From: Roseibium hamelinense
GTDB taxonomy: Bacteria; Pseudomonadota; Alphaproteobacteria; Rhizobiales; Stappiaceae
Assembly: GCF_007830545.1 (NCBI RefSeq)
Contig: NZ_VLLF01000001.1
Location: forward strand, 248,001 to 312,000
Reading direction: 5' to 3'
Length of the DNA stretch: 64,000 nucleotides
Positions 19,038 to 26,291 of this stretch are shown in pieces. How positions within the stretch are numbered: position 1 is the stretch's first letter; each line of letters begins with the position of its first letter. Made by a program: the position numbers and the translations under genes. A model generated the notes under the pieces. The model saw only the letters and a program-made list of their open reading frames with translations. It searched no databases and had not been told where the DNA came from.

Positions 19038-19343
19038 ATGGTTGCGCGCATCTATCGCCCTGCGAAAACCGCAATGCAGTCAGGCAAAGCAAAAACCGAA
19101 CGCTGGGTGCTCGACTATGAGCCGGAGAAGCCGCGGTCGGTCGAGCCGTTGATGGGATACACTTCCTCATCGGATATGAAACAGCAAGTTCGACTGTTTT
19201 TCGATACAAAAGAAGAGGCGGTCGAATATGCGCGCCGCAACAAGATCCCGCACAGGGTCGAGCATGCGCATGAGCGGAAGGTGCGCGGAGCAGCCTATTC
19301 TGACAATTTCAAGTTTGACCGCATGACGCCATGGACGCACTAA
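19038..19343 (+). CDS. ETC complex I subunit (NDUFS4-like)
   Basis: A 101-residue protein of the family with the conserved region of the 18-kDa complex I accessory subunit. It starts MVARIYRPAKTAMQSG, has the conserved WVLDYEPEKPRSVEPLMGYT core, then LFFDTKEEAVEYARRNKI and a C-terminal NFKFDRMTPWTH. In alphaproteobacteria this subunit sits at the peripheral arm of NADH dehydrogenase, and it is encoded away from the nuo operon as here. tRNA-Arg follows on the same strand. Confidence 0.93.
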   Translation: MVARIYRPAKTAMQSGKAKTERWVLDYEPEKPRSVEPLMGYTSSSDMKQQVRLFFDTKEEAVEYARRNKIPHRVEHAHERKVRGAAYSDNFKFDRMTPWTH

Positions 19344-19403
19344 GCGCTGCGGATTATACGATGCGCAGTCCGGTTTCGTGACACAAACGTTAAATCACCT
19401 TTA

Positions 19404-19480
19404 GGCCCCGTAGCTCAGTTGGATAGAGCACTCGCCTTCTAAGCGAATGGTCGCAGGTTCGAATCCTGCCGGGGTCGCCA
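19404..19480 (+). tRNA. tRNA-Arg (anticodon TCT)
   Basis: 77-base cloverleaf with encoded CCA. Acceptor GGCCCCG pairs with CGGGGTC, D-arm is GCTCAGTTGGATAGAGC, anticodon loop CTTCTAA gives TCT, and the T-arm has GGTTCGAATCC. Confidence 0.93.
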
Positions 19481-19655
19481 CTTCTGCAGCAGATCCAACT
19501 TCAGGACATGCTTCCGCAATAGGACTATGACCAAGCTGGCCGACAGCGCATTTGAGGCCAGCTGGATGATGCGAAATGCCGGTTCGGCCGGCGCTGTGCG
19601 GATGCAGGGGATGGGCGTTTATTGCAGGCGTTGACTGCAGTATTAGCGCATAAGC

Positions 19656-19685
19656 AAAAAATGCCCGGGAAGGGGAGTCCCGGGC
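19656..19685 (-). terminator. Rho-independent terminator (minus strand)
   Basis: On the minus strand, stem GCCCGGGA / TCCCGGGC with a seven-base loop is followed by A then six T. It lies 100 bases past the stop of the gene at 19786-20037 and ends that unit. The rest of 19481-19785 holds nothing recognised. Confidence 0.8.
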
Positions 19686-19785
19686 AAGTTGCAGCTGACT
19701 GGAAAACGAGGATCCGATGGAGCGTAGGGTGCGCTCCATGGTAGTGGTTTAAATTGTTGAATTTATTATCTTTTTAGTTCAGCGC

Positions 19786-20037
19786 TTAGGGCTGGTTGGC
19801 CACGTATTCCTTTTCGCCCGGAATCGGCAGGCGCGTAACCTTGGCCTTCAAGAGCTGGTTCATCTCTTCAGAGTCTTCTTCTAGAGCGCTCAGGGCCATA
19901 TCGAGAAAGTAAGCGCAAAATGCGCGGCCATCTTTCTCTGCCTCGCGTTTTGTGAAATAAATCATGCGCTTAAGGGAGTCGCGCTCCAGCTCTTCACTGA
20001 CAGCCTCATGCAAATCGCGATCAGTTGCTTTAGACAT
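19786..20037 (-). CDS. Small unknown protein (83 aa)
   Basis: Soluble, strongly helical and acidic protein (ATDRDLHEAVSEELERDSLK; SALEEDSEEMNQLLKAK). No known family recognised. A terminator follows, and it is divergent from the SARP-type regulator gene with 137 bases between, in which an 11-bp-period direct repeat lies. A start five codons upstream is also possible. Confidence 0.55.
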   Translation of the reverse strand: MSKATDRDLHEAVSEELERDSLKRMIYFTKREAEKDGRAFCAYFLDMALSALEEDSEEMNQLLKAKVTRLPIPGEKEYVANQP

Positions 20038-20109
20038 TTGAATACCCACCATCCTAGTTGCTCAAACCCACATTTCAGAGGGTCGACTTTAGCGGAGCTT
20101 GAGTTTAAC

Positions 20110-20128
20110 CCGTGATACAACCGTGATA
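20110..20128 (+). promoter_or_regulatory. Direct repeat CCGTGATA with 11-bp period (possible SARP operator)
   Basis: CCGTGATA occurs at 20110-20117 and again at 20121-20128, one helical turn apart (11 bp). It is 46 bases before the regulator ATG. SARP-family proteins bind heptamer direct repeats with 11-bp period near the -35 region, so this may be an autoregulatory site. It would also sit in the promoter region of the divergent gene at 19786. Confidence 0.4.
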
Positions 20129-20174
20129 TTGTTCCGTTAACGGCACTCTGCCGGGACCGCGCTAGGGATTACAT

Positions 20175-22211
20175 ATGGTCACAGACGCGCAAAGAAAGCC
20201 AGATCGTTCAACGGTGTTGGATGATGAATTGTTAAAACTGCGGAGTATGGGGGTGCCGCAGCTTTTGACGGCAGACGGCAAACCAATTCCGGTAAAAACA
20301 CGGAAAGCCTTCGCGATTCTCGTGTTTATTTTACGCGCGCCCGCCCGGACCGTGACGCGCGATTTGCTTGCTGACACATTTTGGAGCGGTGCAGAGCGTG
20401 AAAAGGCGGTTCAGTCCCTGCGCCAGGCCCTTCGTCAGATCCGGGTGGCGCTGGAGCCGGCGGGAGCGGACGTGCTTGTGACCAGGTCGGGCACGACCTC
20501 CATTCAAGACATTGCGCTTTCTTTCGACCTGGAAGAGATCGAACGTTGTGTGGGACGTGGCGCTGCCGAAGACTATGACATGGCCGCCGAGCTGTGGCTT
20601 GGCGAGTTCCTGTACGGGTTCGAGGGCATTGATTCGCAATTTGACGCCTGGCTGTTGGTCGAACGGGAAGGCATCCAAGCCGCCACCGTCTCGAAAGTCT
20701 TGAAGCAAATCGAGTACGCGGCGCTGCCGGATAATTCGGCCAAAGTCGAAGCGGCATGCAGGTTCCTCCTGAAGATTGACCGGGCAAATGAAACCGCGCA
20801 TCGGATCTTGATCAAACTGTATTTGGCGCAGGGGCACAGAGAGCGGGCGGTTCAGCAGTTTCAAACCTGTGAAAAGGACCTGATGACGCTTCTGGAGGTG
20901 GAGCCGGACGACGAAACCCGTGCGATCCTTGAGGAGACCAGCTATCTGCCGTCAACCCAGAAACTGGGTTTTCCGCAAACTCAACTCACGCGCCAGACCG
21001 ATTATCGGCCTGCGCAGGTCGAGGACGAGATCAGACTACCTGAGATCCATCTGTTTTCTTTGATGTCTCGCACACCTTCCGACAACAGTGGGCGCGTTTT
21101 ACGGGACGAGATCGCAGCAGGCCTTTCCGCCTACCGGTCTTTCGAGCTCTATCAGGCCGAGTATCAGGACGACCGGTCGGGGCATGACGTCATGCGGGTT
21201 GACGGGAGTGAACTTGGAAGTTTCCTGCTCCGTTGCCGCGAAGACGACCAGCAAAACAAGCTGTATGTTCAGTTTGAGGATCGATCGAACGGCAGAATCG
21301 TTTTCAATGAGATCATAAATTTTGGTGCGGGCTTTGACGAACAAATCGCGGTTGATACAGCTGTTCAGGTCGTCAGCCGGGTGCATTCGAATGTGATTGA
21401 ACGGCTGCGGCGGAAAGGCGGTGAAACGCCTTTTGCTAAGTGGTGCCAGGCGGAGTCTTATCTTTGGCAATTCGCGCCGACGGCAGACGCAAAGGCGCTT
21501 GAGTTGCTGAATGAGATCGAGCGGAAAAACCCACAGTTTTCAATGACATATGCAGGTTACGCGTCAATCGGTATGAAGCAAATGCTTTACTATCCGAGCG
21601 AAACCCGCGGGACTGAAAAACGGCTCGACGAGATCTATTCTGCAGCCGAAAAGGCTGTCAATCTGGATCCTTGGCAACCGGTCAACCAGCGCCTGCACGG
21701 ATGGTCCCTGATTCACAACGGTATCGCCGATGATTCAAGGAGAGCCTTTGAGCAGGCCGCGCGTCTTAATCCGCGTGATCCTGCAAACCTGATGTCCGTT
21801 GCCGAAGGGCTTGCATTTGTTGGCGACAATTCAGCGGCCCGCAACTATGCCGAGAAAGCCTACAACCTGTTCCCGACAATCCCGCGTGTTTTTTATGAAT
21901 ATCTTGCCAACATCAGCTTCGCGGCGGGTCACTTTGAAGACGCGGTGCTGAATATGGAGCGCGCGCCATCTGGCAGTATATACGGGTTAACAACGCGAAT
22001 TGCAGCCCTCGTGTGTATGGGTCGCGAGGCGGAAGCGCGTGATGTCCTTGAGGCATATCAAACACGGTTCGATGAACTGTCCGGCTTTCAAAGCATAAAA
22101 ACACCTGACCAGATGGGCTGGTATCAGATGATCAATTTCTTCCAGAATAAAAAAACGCGAGACAATTACCGGCGAGGCGCTGAAATGGTGCGCGCTTATC
22201 TGGGCAACTGA
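20175..22211 (+). CDS. SARP/BTAD-type transcriptional regulator with C-terminal TPR region
   Basis: A 678-residue regulator. Residues about 15-110 form an OmpR-type winged helix (KTRKAFAILVFILRAPARTV then SLRQALRQIRVALEPAG). Residues about 115-260 form a bacterial transcriptional activator domain with TPR helices (FDAWLLVEREGI, ETAHRILIKLYLAQGHRERA). The middle 270-430 resembles the adenylate-cyclase-like beta region of BTAD regulators. The C-terminal 430-678 carries TPR repeats (ARLNPRDPANLMSVAEGLAF, ARNYAEKAYNLFPT). Such proteins activate nearby biosynthetic genes. It ends one base before the convergent stop of the first leader-peptide gene, so it is tied to the YcaO locus. Confidence 0.82.
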   Translation: MVTDAQRKPDRSTVLDDELLKLRSMGVPQLLTADGKPIPVKTRKAFAILVFILRAPARTVTRDLLADTFWSGAEREKAVQSLRQALRQIRVALEPAGADVLVTRSGTTSIQDIALSFDLEEIERCVGRGAAEDYDMAAELWLGEFLYGFEGIDSQFDAWLLVEREGIQAATVSKVLKQIEYAALPDNSAKVEAACRFLLKIDRANETAHRILIKLYLAQGHRERAVQQFQTCEKDLMTLLEVEPDDETRAILEETSYLPSTQKLGFPQTQLTRQTDYRPAQVEDEIRLPEIHLFSLMSRTPSDNSGRVLRDEIAAGLSAYRSFELYQAEYQDDRSGHDVMRVDGSELGSFLLRCREDDQQNKLYVQFEDRSNGRIVFNEIINFGAGFDEQIAVDTAVQVVSRVHSNVIERLRRKGGETPFAKWCQAESYLWQFAPTADAKALELLNEIERKNPQFSMTYAGYASIGMKQMLYYPSETRGTEKRLDEIYSAAEKAVNLDPWQPVNQRLHGWSLIHNGIADDSRRAFEQAARLNPRDPANLMSVAEGLAFVGDNSAARNYAEKAYNLFPTIPRVFYEYLANISFAAGHFEDAVLNMERAPSGSIYGLTTRIAALVCMGREAEARDVLEAYQTRFDELSGFQSIKTPDQMGWYQMINFFQNKKTRDNYRRGAEMVRAYLGN

Positions 22212-22212
22212 A

Positions 22213-22488
22213 CTACTGAATGGTCGCTGCGACACTTGCCAGATATTCAGGGTCCTGGTTGGCGAGTTTCGTCTTGTTGAGGCGATACGGCAGGACGGCT
22301 ATTTTCTGGTCTGCCTCGCTTACAACTTCGAACGAAAACAAATCCTTTGTGACGCCTGGAAGAATGCCGTTCAAGGCCGCTTTCGGGTCATCTTGCAGGC
22401 GCGAACGTGTTTGTTCGTCTACTGCGGCCTGCGCCAGCAAACGGCCGAGGTCAGCCACTTTGTCTTTGCGGTAGGGAAATCTTGCCAT
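22213..22488 (-). CDS. NHLP-like RiPP precursor candidate 1
   Basis: A 91-residue peptide starting MARFPYRKDK behind a strong GAGGA five bases upstream. Residues 12-68 look like a nitrile-hydratase-type leader: an amphipathic helix, the DDPKAALNGILPG block (33-45), then a beta-like segment ending KIAVLPYR. The tail (about 69-91) contains no Cys, one Ser and two Thr (ASVAATIQ end). It is the second gene after precursor candidate 2 in a two-gene unit and is convergent, almost touching, with the SARP gene. It is too short and lacks the metal motif to be nitrile hydratase alpha itself. Confidence 0.6.
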   Translation of the reverse strand: MARFPYRKDKVADLGRLLAQAAVDEQTRSRLQDDPKAALNGILPGVTKDLFSFEVVSEADQKIAVLPYRLNKTKLANQDPEYLASVAATIQ

Positions 22489-22505
22489 GTTTTCCTCACG
22501 GGCTC

Positions 22506-22530
22506 TGGTCATCCGCGGTGCGGATGACCA
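22506..22530 (-). promoter_or_regulatory. Perfect intercistronic hairpin between the two precursor genes
   Basis: TGGTCATCCGC / GCGGATGACCA, an 11-bp perfect stem with a 3-base loop, lies in the 60-base gap between the two leader-peptide genes and ends 18 bases before the second start. No T-run follows, so it may be a processing or stability element rather than a terminator. Confidence 0.6.
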
Positions 22531-22548
22531 TCAAGCAACTCCAACGGC

Positions 22549-22839
22549 TTATTGCGGGACGTCTTCGTAAAGACATGCACCCAAAGCCTGGCGGCCAAGT
22601 TCCTCAAAGTAGGCTTCGTCTTCTGCGGCAACACGTGCAGCGTCGATGTTTGCCGGAATGACCAGGTGCACTGTGTCCGCGGTGTCAGCCAGAATTGTCA
22701 GGTCAGACTTTGCGCCCAGAGCGGCCAGAGTGGTGCCGGGATCCTTTACAAGGTCTGCGCGTTTTTCGGAATCTTGTAGCAGGGCGCCGAGTTTCGCTCC
22801 AAGGTCCAAGGCGTGATCTGAAGAAATCGAACGTGTCAT
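22549..22839 (-). CDS. NHLP-like RiPP precursor candidate 2
   Basis: A 96-residue peptide behind AGGAG eight bases before ATG. It matches the nitrile-hydratase leader pattern well: helix around KLGALLQDSEKRADL (16-30), VKDPGTTLAALGAK (31-44), then DLTILADTADTVHLVIP (46-62), the usual D-T-x-D-T...V-I-P end of such leaders. The remaining tail (about 63-96) is acidic and has a single Cys89 in QALGACLYEDVPQ. It lies upstream of candidate 1 and is divergent from ycaO with 221 bases between. Core processing is inference. Confidence 0.65.
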   Translation of the reverse strand: MTRSISSDHALDLGAKLGALLQDSEKRADLVKDPGTTLAALGAKSDLTILADTADTVHLVIPANIDAARVAAEDEAYFEELGRQALGACLYEDVPQ

Positions 22840-23060
22840 TTTGCCGTCTCCTGCGTTAAGTAGTGGTACTTTTCTTTCTAATCTTCCGCCACCCAAGAAG
22901 CGAAAGAAGAAGTAAAAGTGAAGAATTTAATCAATTCGCTCCGAGTGAGCGTTTAAACTGATTGATTTTTATCTTTCATCTATTCACGGATTGGGCAATG
23001 TTTGGTTTTCGATTCTTGGTGTGGGCAACTAATAGTTGATATCGGTGGGCGTTTATAAAA
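22840..23060. promoter_or_regulatory. Divergent promoter region between precursor genes and ycaO
   Basis: A 221-base AT-rich region with purine/pyrimidine-biased tracts (about 22865-22920) serving both directions. CGCTC-CGAGT-GAGCG at about 22937-22951 is a short inverted repeat. CCGTGAATA, one base longer than the CCGTGATA repeat ahead of the SARP gene, is on the minus strand at 22981-22989; its meaning is uncertain. Confidence 0.45.
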
Positions 23061-24488
23061 ATGAGTAAAGTAACTTTGGGCGAAATTGCGCAGCATTTCG
23101 GGTTGGAGGGACCCGGTAGACCGTTCGTAGTCAAGCCAGATGCAGACCTGTCAGAGCCTGTGCAAGATCTCGTGCGAGCGGGAATATTGTCGCTGCGGAA
23201 TGGGGGGCTGATACCCGCGCATGATGTCTCCCCCGCAGACCTGGCACTGTTCGCGCCCATGGTCGATCTCGTCAGGCCGAAGCTCAGACATCTGGCGCAG
23301 GAACAAAGTCCCTGGGCATTTTGCACAGCGATGGCCACTCCCTATGCCGGAAAGGTGTGCGGTGAGGGGGGGAGCCACAGGACGATTGCTGCGGGCGGTC
23401 AAGGGGAAAGTGCCGGCCATGCAGTGCTTGCCTGCCTTGGTGAACTTTCAGAAAGACTTAGCTTTTTTCTCATGGGTGAAGACAACAGAGTGTCGAAAGA
23501 CTGCAGCGGATTGCCCGATCTGGCGCTTGGCCCGGTGCTTGGTTTCAGTGCGCGTCAGGAAATGGAGCTGGCCCGGCGCCACGCGGTGCTCAGGCAGGCT
23601 TTCGACGGCAACCTGATCGATTGGAACAAGCTGAGCCGACGGAGGGTCATTGCGAAGAACGTGACCCTGGGTGGCCGTGCGGCTGTGCCGTCAATGGGCG
23701 TTTTTTTTGGCGAGGCTCCGGCAGCCGGTGTGCCTGTTCGGGGGCTGGCCTCGACGGTCGGAGCTGCCGTTTGGGGGAGTTTTGAGGGGGCTGTCGAGCG
23801 TGCAATTTACGAGGCTATCGAGCGCGATGCCGTCGCCATGGCTTGGTACAACCGCCTGGGGATAACCTCTCTTGAAATGGGGGGTTATCCACAGGCTGAA
23901 CATGAAAAAAAATTAAGTTGGCTCGAAAACCGAAGCCGTCAGACCCGGTTTTTCAGGGTCGAAAGTGATCTTCCGGTGCACGTGGTGTGTGCAATATCGG
24001 CAAACTCCGATGGGTATTGGGGAGCATTTGGTGCTGCGGCATCCGGCAGGCTTGGTGATGCTGTTGCCGCCGCAGCGCGCGAGATGCTCCAGTGCGAGCA
24101 ATCCTTAAAGATGGCCGCGCGGTCTCATGACAAGGGACACTTGGATGCAAAAGAACCAATTGCGCTCAAATATGCGCGCTATACGCGTATTTTTGACGAT
24201 CTCAGATTAAGTGGGGTGCCCAGGGCGCCAGAAGCGCTTTTCGATCAATCCTATTCATTTGAAGATCTTTTGGAGGCCTGCCGCGCCAAATCGATCGCGC
24301 TCTGGGCCTGCGATATCACCCACCCGGCGTTCAAGATTCCAGCGATCAAAGTACTGTCGCCGCAGCTGTGCACCTGGCAAGCTCGGTTTGGCAAGCGGCG
24401 GCTTTTTGAGACACCCGTCGCGCTTGGCTGGCGGGGAAAACCGGCTGAGGAAGACACTTTTGAAGAGCGGGTATCCTTTCCATTCTGA
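23061..24488 (+). CDS. YcaO domain protein (azoline/thioamide-type RiPP enzyme candidate)
   Basis: ATP-dependent YcaO enzymes phosphorylate a peptide backbone amide to form azolines, thioamides or amidines. In this 475-residue protein the ATP-binding helices are clear: LACLGELSERLSFF (124-136), ERAIYEAIERDAVAMAW (246-262), and AAREMLQCEQSL (338-349) with E341 and Q344. Residues 1-110 form a diverged N-terminal region with an unrecognised fold; no E1-like or TfuA partner gene lies alongside. The C-terminus ends VSFPF, lacking the full Pro-rich PxPxP tail of azoline synthases. The start has only a weak ribosome site (GGTGGG 14 bases upstream). It is divergent from two leader-like peptides. Confidence 0.85.
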   Translation: MSKVTLGEIAQHFGLEGPGRPFVVKPDADLSEPVQDLVRAGILSLRNGGLIPAHDVSPADLALFAPMVDLVRPKLRHLAQEQSPWAFCTAMATPYAGKVCGEGGSHRTIAAGGQGESAGHAVLACLGELSERLSFFLMGEDNRVSKDCSGLPDLALGPVLGFSARQEMELARRHAVLRQAFDGNLIDWNKLSRRRVIAKNVTLGGRAAVPSMGVFFGEAPAAGVPVRGLASTVGAAVWGSFEGAVERAIYEAIERDAVAMAWYNRLGITSLEMGGYPQAEHEKKLSWLENRSRQTRFFRVESDLPVHVVCAISANSDGYWGAFGAAASGRLGDAVAAAAREMLQCEQSLKMAARSHDKGHLDAKEPIALKYARYTRIFDDLRLSGVPRAPEALFDQSYSFEDLLEACRAKSIALWACDITHPAFKIPAIKVLSPQLCTWQARFGKRRLFETPVALGWRGKPAEEDTFEERVSFPF

Positions 24489-24659
24489 GGGGATCCAAAG
24501 CCAATATCCGCCTGTCCTTCTATGGCGTTTCGTTCAGAATTCAGTTTGACAACGGCGCGAAGGCGAGGTTACAAAATACTTGAGAATAAAACTCAAGTTA
24601 TTGAGCGGCCTTCTCACTGGCGATTGCCACCCCCCTCAAGGGGTCTCTGGAAACGACTT

Positions 24660-24685
24660 GAGGCGGGAATTTCCCGCCTCCTTTT
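24660..24685 (+). terminator. Rho-independent terminator after ycaO
   Basis: Stem GAGGCGGGA / TCCCGCCTC with a 3-base loop, then CTTTT. It is 171 bases after the ycaO stop; nothing else is recognised between. Confidence 0.8.
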
Positions 24686-24740
24686 CGTTTGGCTGCATGC
24701 TGTCTGGCAGAGACCGGGCGCACGGAGTTGGAGAATTGAG

Positions 24741-25268
24741 TTAAAGAACGGGGCGGCCGTCCTCAAAAGGGCGCGATAGGGTCATCACCCAAAAATTCCG
24801 CCATTTGCCGTCAGACCGATTGACGCGCGCAATGCCGACCCGCGTCACATAGGGGTTCAGCAGGTTTTTGTTATGACCGGGTGAGCCTTGCCAGCCTTCA
24901 AACGCGGCGGACAGGCTTGAATAGCCCGAGCCGAGATTTTCAGCTCCGGCATAATTTGCGTATCCGGCCTTATCCAGCCGTTGCGAAAGACCAAAGGCGC
25001 TGTGTTGCCAAGTGTCCATACTGTCACGTTCGGCAATGTGCCGCGCCATGTCCGCGGACACCTCGTTCAAGCGCGTATCGAGAATGAGGCCGGTTTGGCC
25101 GTTGTTCCGGCGATAGGCATTCAGCATTGCCAGCATGGCCTGTTCATCAACCGACACACGTTCGATGACGGTTTCGGAGGTGATGTCCTTGCCGCCGCCA
25201 GGCAACGCGCTGCAGCCGGTCAGCATCAGGAAAATCACAAGCGGCAAGTGGGAAAGGCATGTTTTCAA
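24741..25268 (-). CDS. CAP domain (SCP/PR1-like) lipoprotein
   Basis: Exported protein with a CAP fold of unknown activity. A lipoprotein signal (hydrophobic LPLVIFLM followed by lipobox LTGC) anchors it. CAP landmarks: MLAMLNAYRRNNG, TRLNEVSADMARHIAERD with the first cavity His, WQHSAFG, AENLGSGY, and SPGHNKNLL with the second His and Asn. The start is uncertain: a TTG at 25268 behind GGAG gives the best spacing to the upstream gene, while an in-frame ATG at 25373 would overlap that gene. Likely in one unit with the metallophosphoesterase gene upstream. Confidence 0.8.
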   Translation of the reverse strand: MKTCLSHLPLVIFLMLTGCSALPGGGKDITSETVIERVSVDEQAMLAMLNAYRRNNGQTGLILDTRLNEVSADMARHIAERDSMDTWQHSAFGLSQRLDKAGYANYAGAENLGSGYSSLSAAFEGWQGSPGHNKNLLNPYVTRVGIARVNRSDGKWRNFWVMTLSRPFEDGRPVL

Positions 25269-25296
25269 GGGAAATGAACTCCGCAGGAGTGTGGTT

Positions 25297-26115
25297 TTAC
25301 GGTCTTTCGTCGCCAGGCCATACAATCCCTTCATCGGCAAAGAAGTCACAGGGCCCATCAAACGCTTCGACATAGGCGGTATGGGTTACAACGTGGCCAT
25401 CTTCGGGCATGTCGTGCAAAAAATAGGCCGGGGGTTCAAAATTGAACATTGCAGGCCCGTCGGCGGTCAGATCAAGCGCAACCTGATGACATGTGCTTGG
25501 TGCCAGGGTCATGATCGTTCCTGCAAACTCGGTAATGATCGGACGATGGACATGACCGCACAGAATGCGTTTGACCTGTGTCTTGCCCTTCAGCACAGCG
25601 GACAATTCGGCGGAATCGCGCAGACCCATGGCATCCATGTGTTTGATGCCGGTCTGGGCCGGTGGATGGTGAAGGGCAATCAATACCAGCTTGCGGGTCT
25701 GCTCAAGCTGTGCTTGGCCGATGTGACCGGTCGGCCGGCCCGGATCATGGCTGTCCAGAACAATCATACGCAACCCGCCAATGTCTGCTGCGTACCAGAG
25801 TTTTTCGCCGTCCGCACTCTGGACCCCCGGAAAGTCTGTAAGGTTGGTGCGCATACCCTCGGTGCTGTCATGATTGCCCGGTAGAACGTAGACCGGCATT
25901 GGCAGCATCTTTAAGAGCCGCCGTGCAACGGCATATTCCCGCGGGTCGTCCCGATCCGTCAGGTCGCCGGTCACCACAACAGCGTTTGGGCGCGGAGTGA
26001 GTGCGCACAGCGCTTTAATGGCACGTTCTGCCAGCATGTTGGTGTCGCTGACCCGGTAACAGGGCAAGCCGCGCGGGCGCAAATGCAAATCAGTGATATG
26101 GGCAATCAGGGTCAT
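25297..26115 (-). CDS. Metallophosphoesterase (CpdA-like cyclic nucleotide phosphodiesterase family)
   Basis: Dinuclear metal hydrolase of 272 residues. The metal motifs are intact: D-x-H in HITDLHL (about residues 6-12), GDLTDRD, GNHD, ALHHPP and GHVHRP. The order and length fit class III cyclic nucleotide phosphodiesterases. Substrate is not certain; other members act on phosphodiesters. The start at MTLIAHITDL was chosen because the upstream in-frame extension (to 26346) overlaps the divergent GT39 gene and looks non-coding. Confidence 0.88.
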   Translation of the reverse strand: MTLIAHITDLHLRPRGLPCYRVSDTNMLAERAIKALCALTPRPNAVVVTGDLTDRDDPREYAVARRLLKMLPMPVYVLPGNHDSTEGMRTNLTDFPGVQSADGEKLWYAADIGGLRMIVLDSHDPGRPTGHIGQAQLEQTRKLVLIALHHPPAQTGIKHMDAMGLRDSAELSAVLKGKTQVKRILCGHVHRPIITEFAGTIMTLAPSTCHQVALDLTADGPAMFNFEPPAYFLHDMPEDGHVVTHTAYVEAFDGPCDFFADEGIVWPGDERP

Positions 26116-26291
26116 GATGGATCCGGAGTGTCGGGGCGGATAAGGATTTTGCCGCGCACACGATAAAGAAGCGGGCATCGGGGGCAAGCTCCGGTTTCCC
26201 TTTTCGAAATCCTCATGTAGGAGAAGCAGCGCAGGGACGTGTTTTTTCCGCCAGCCGGTGTGTCTTTGCGCGAACGAATATGTGGACGCCC

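Noticed and set aside
22213..22839. The two leader-like peptides as nitrile hydratase alpha subunits
   Set aside because: Both are under 100 residues and have no metal-binding C-x-x-C-S-C motif; only the leader-like part resembles that family.
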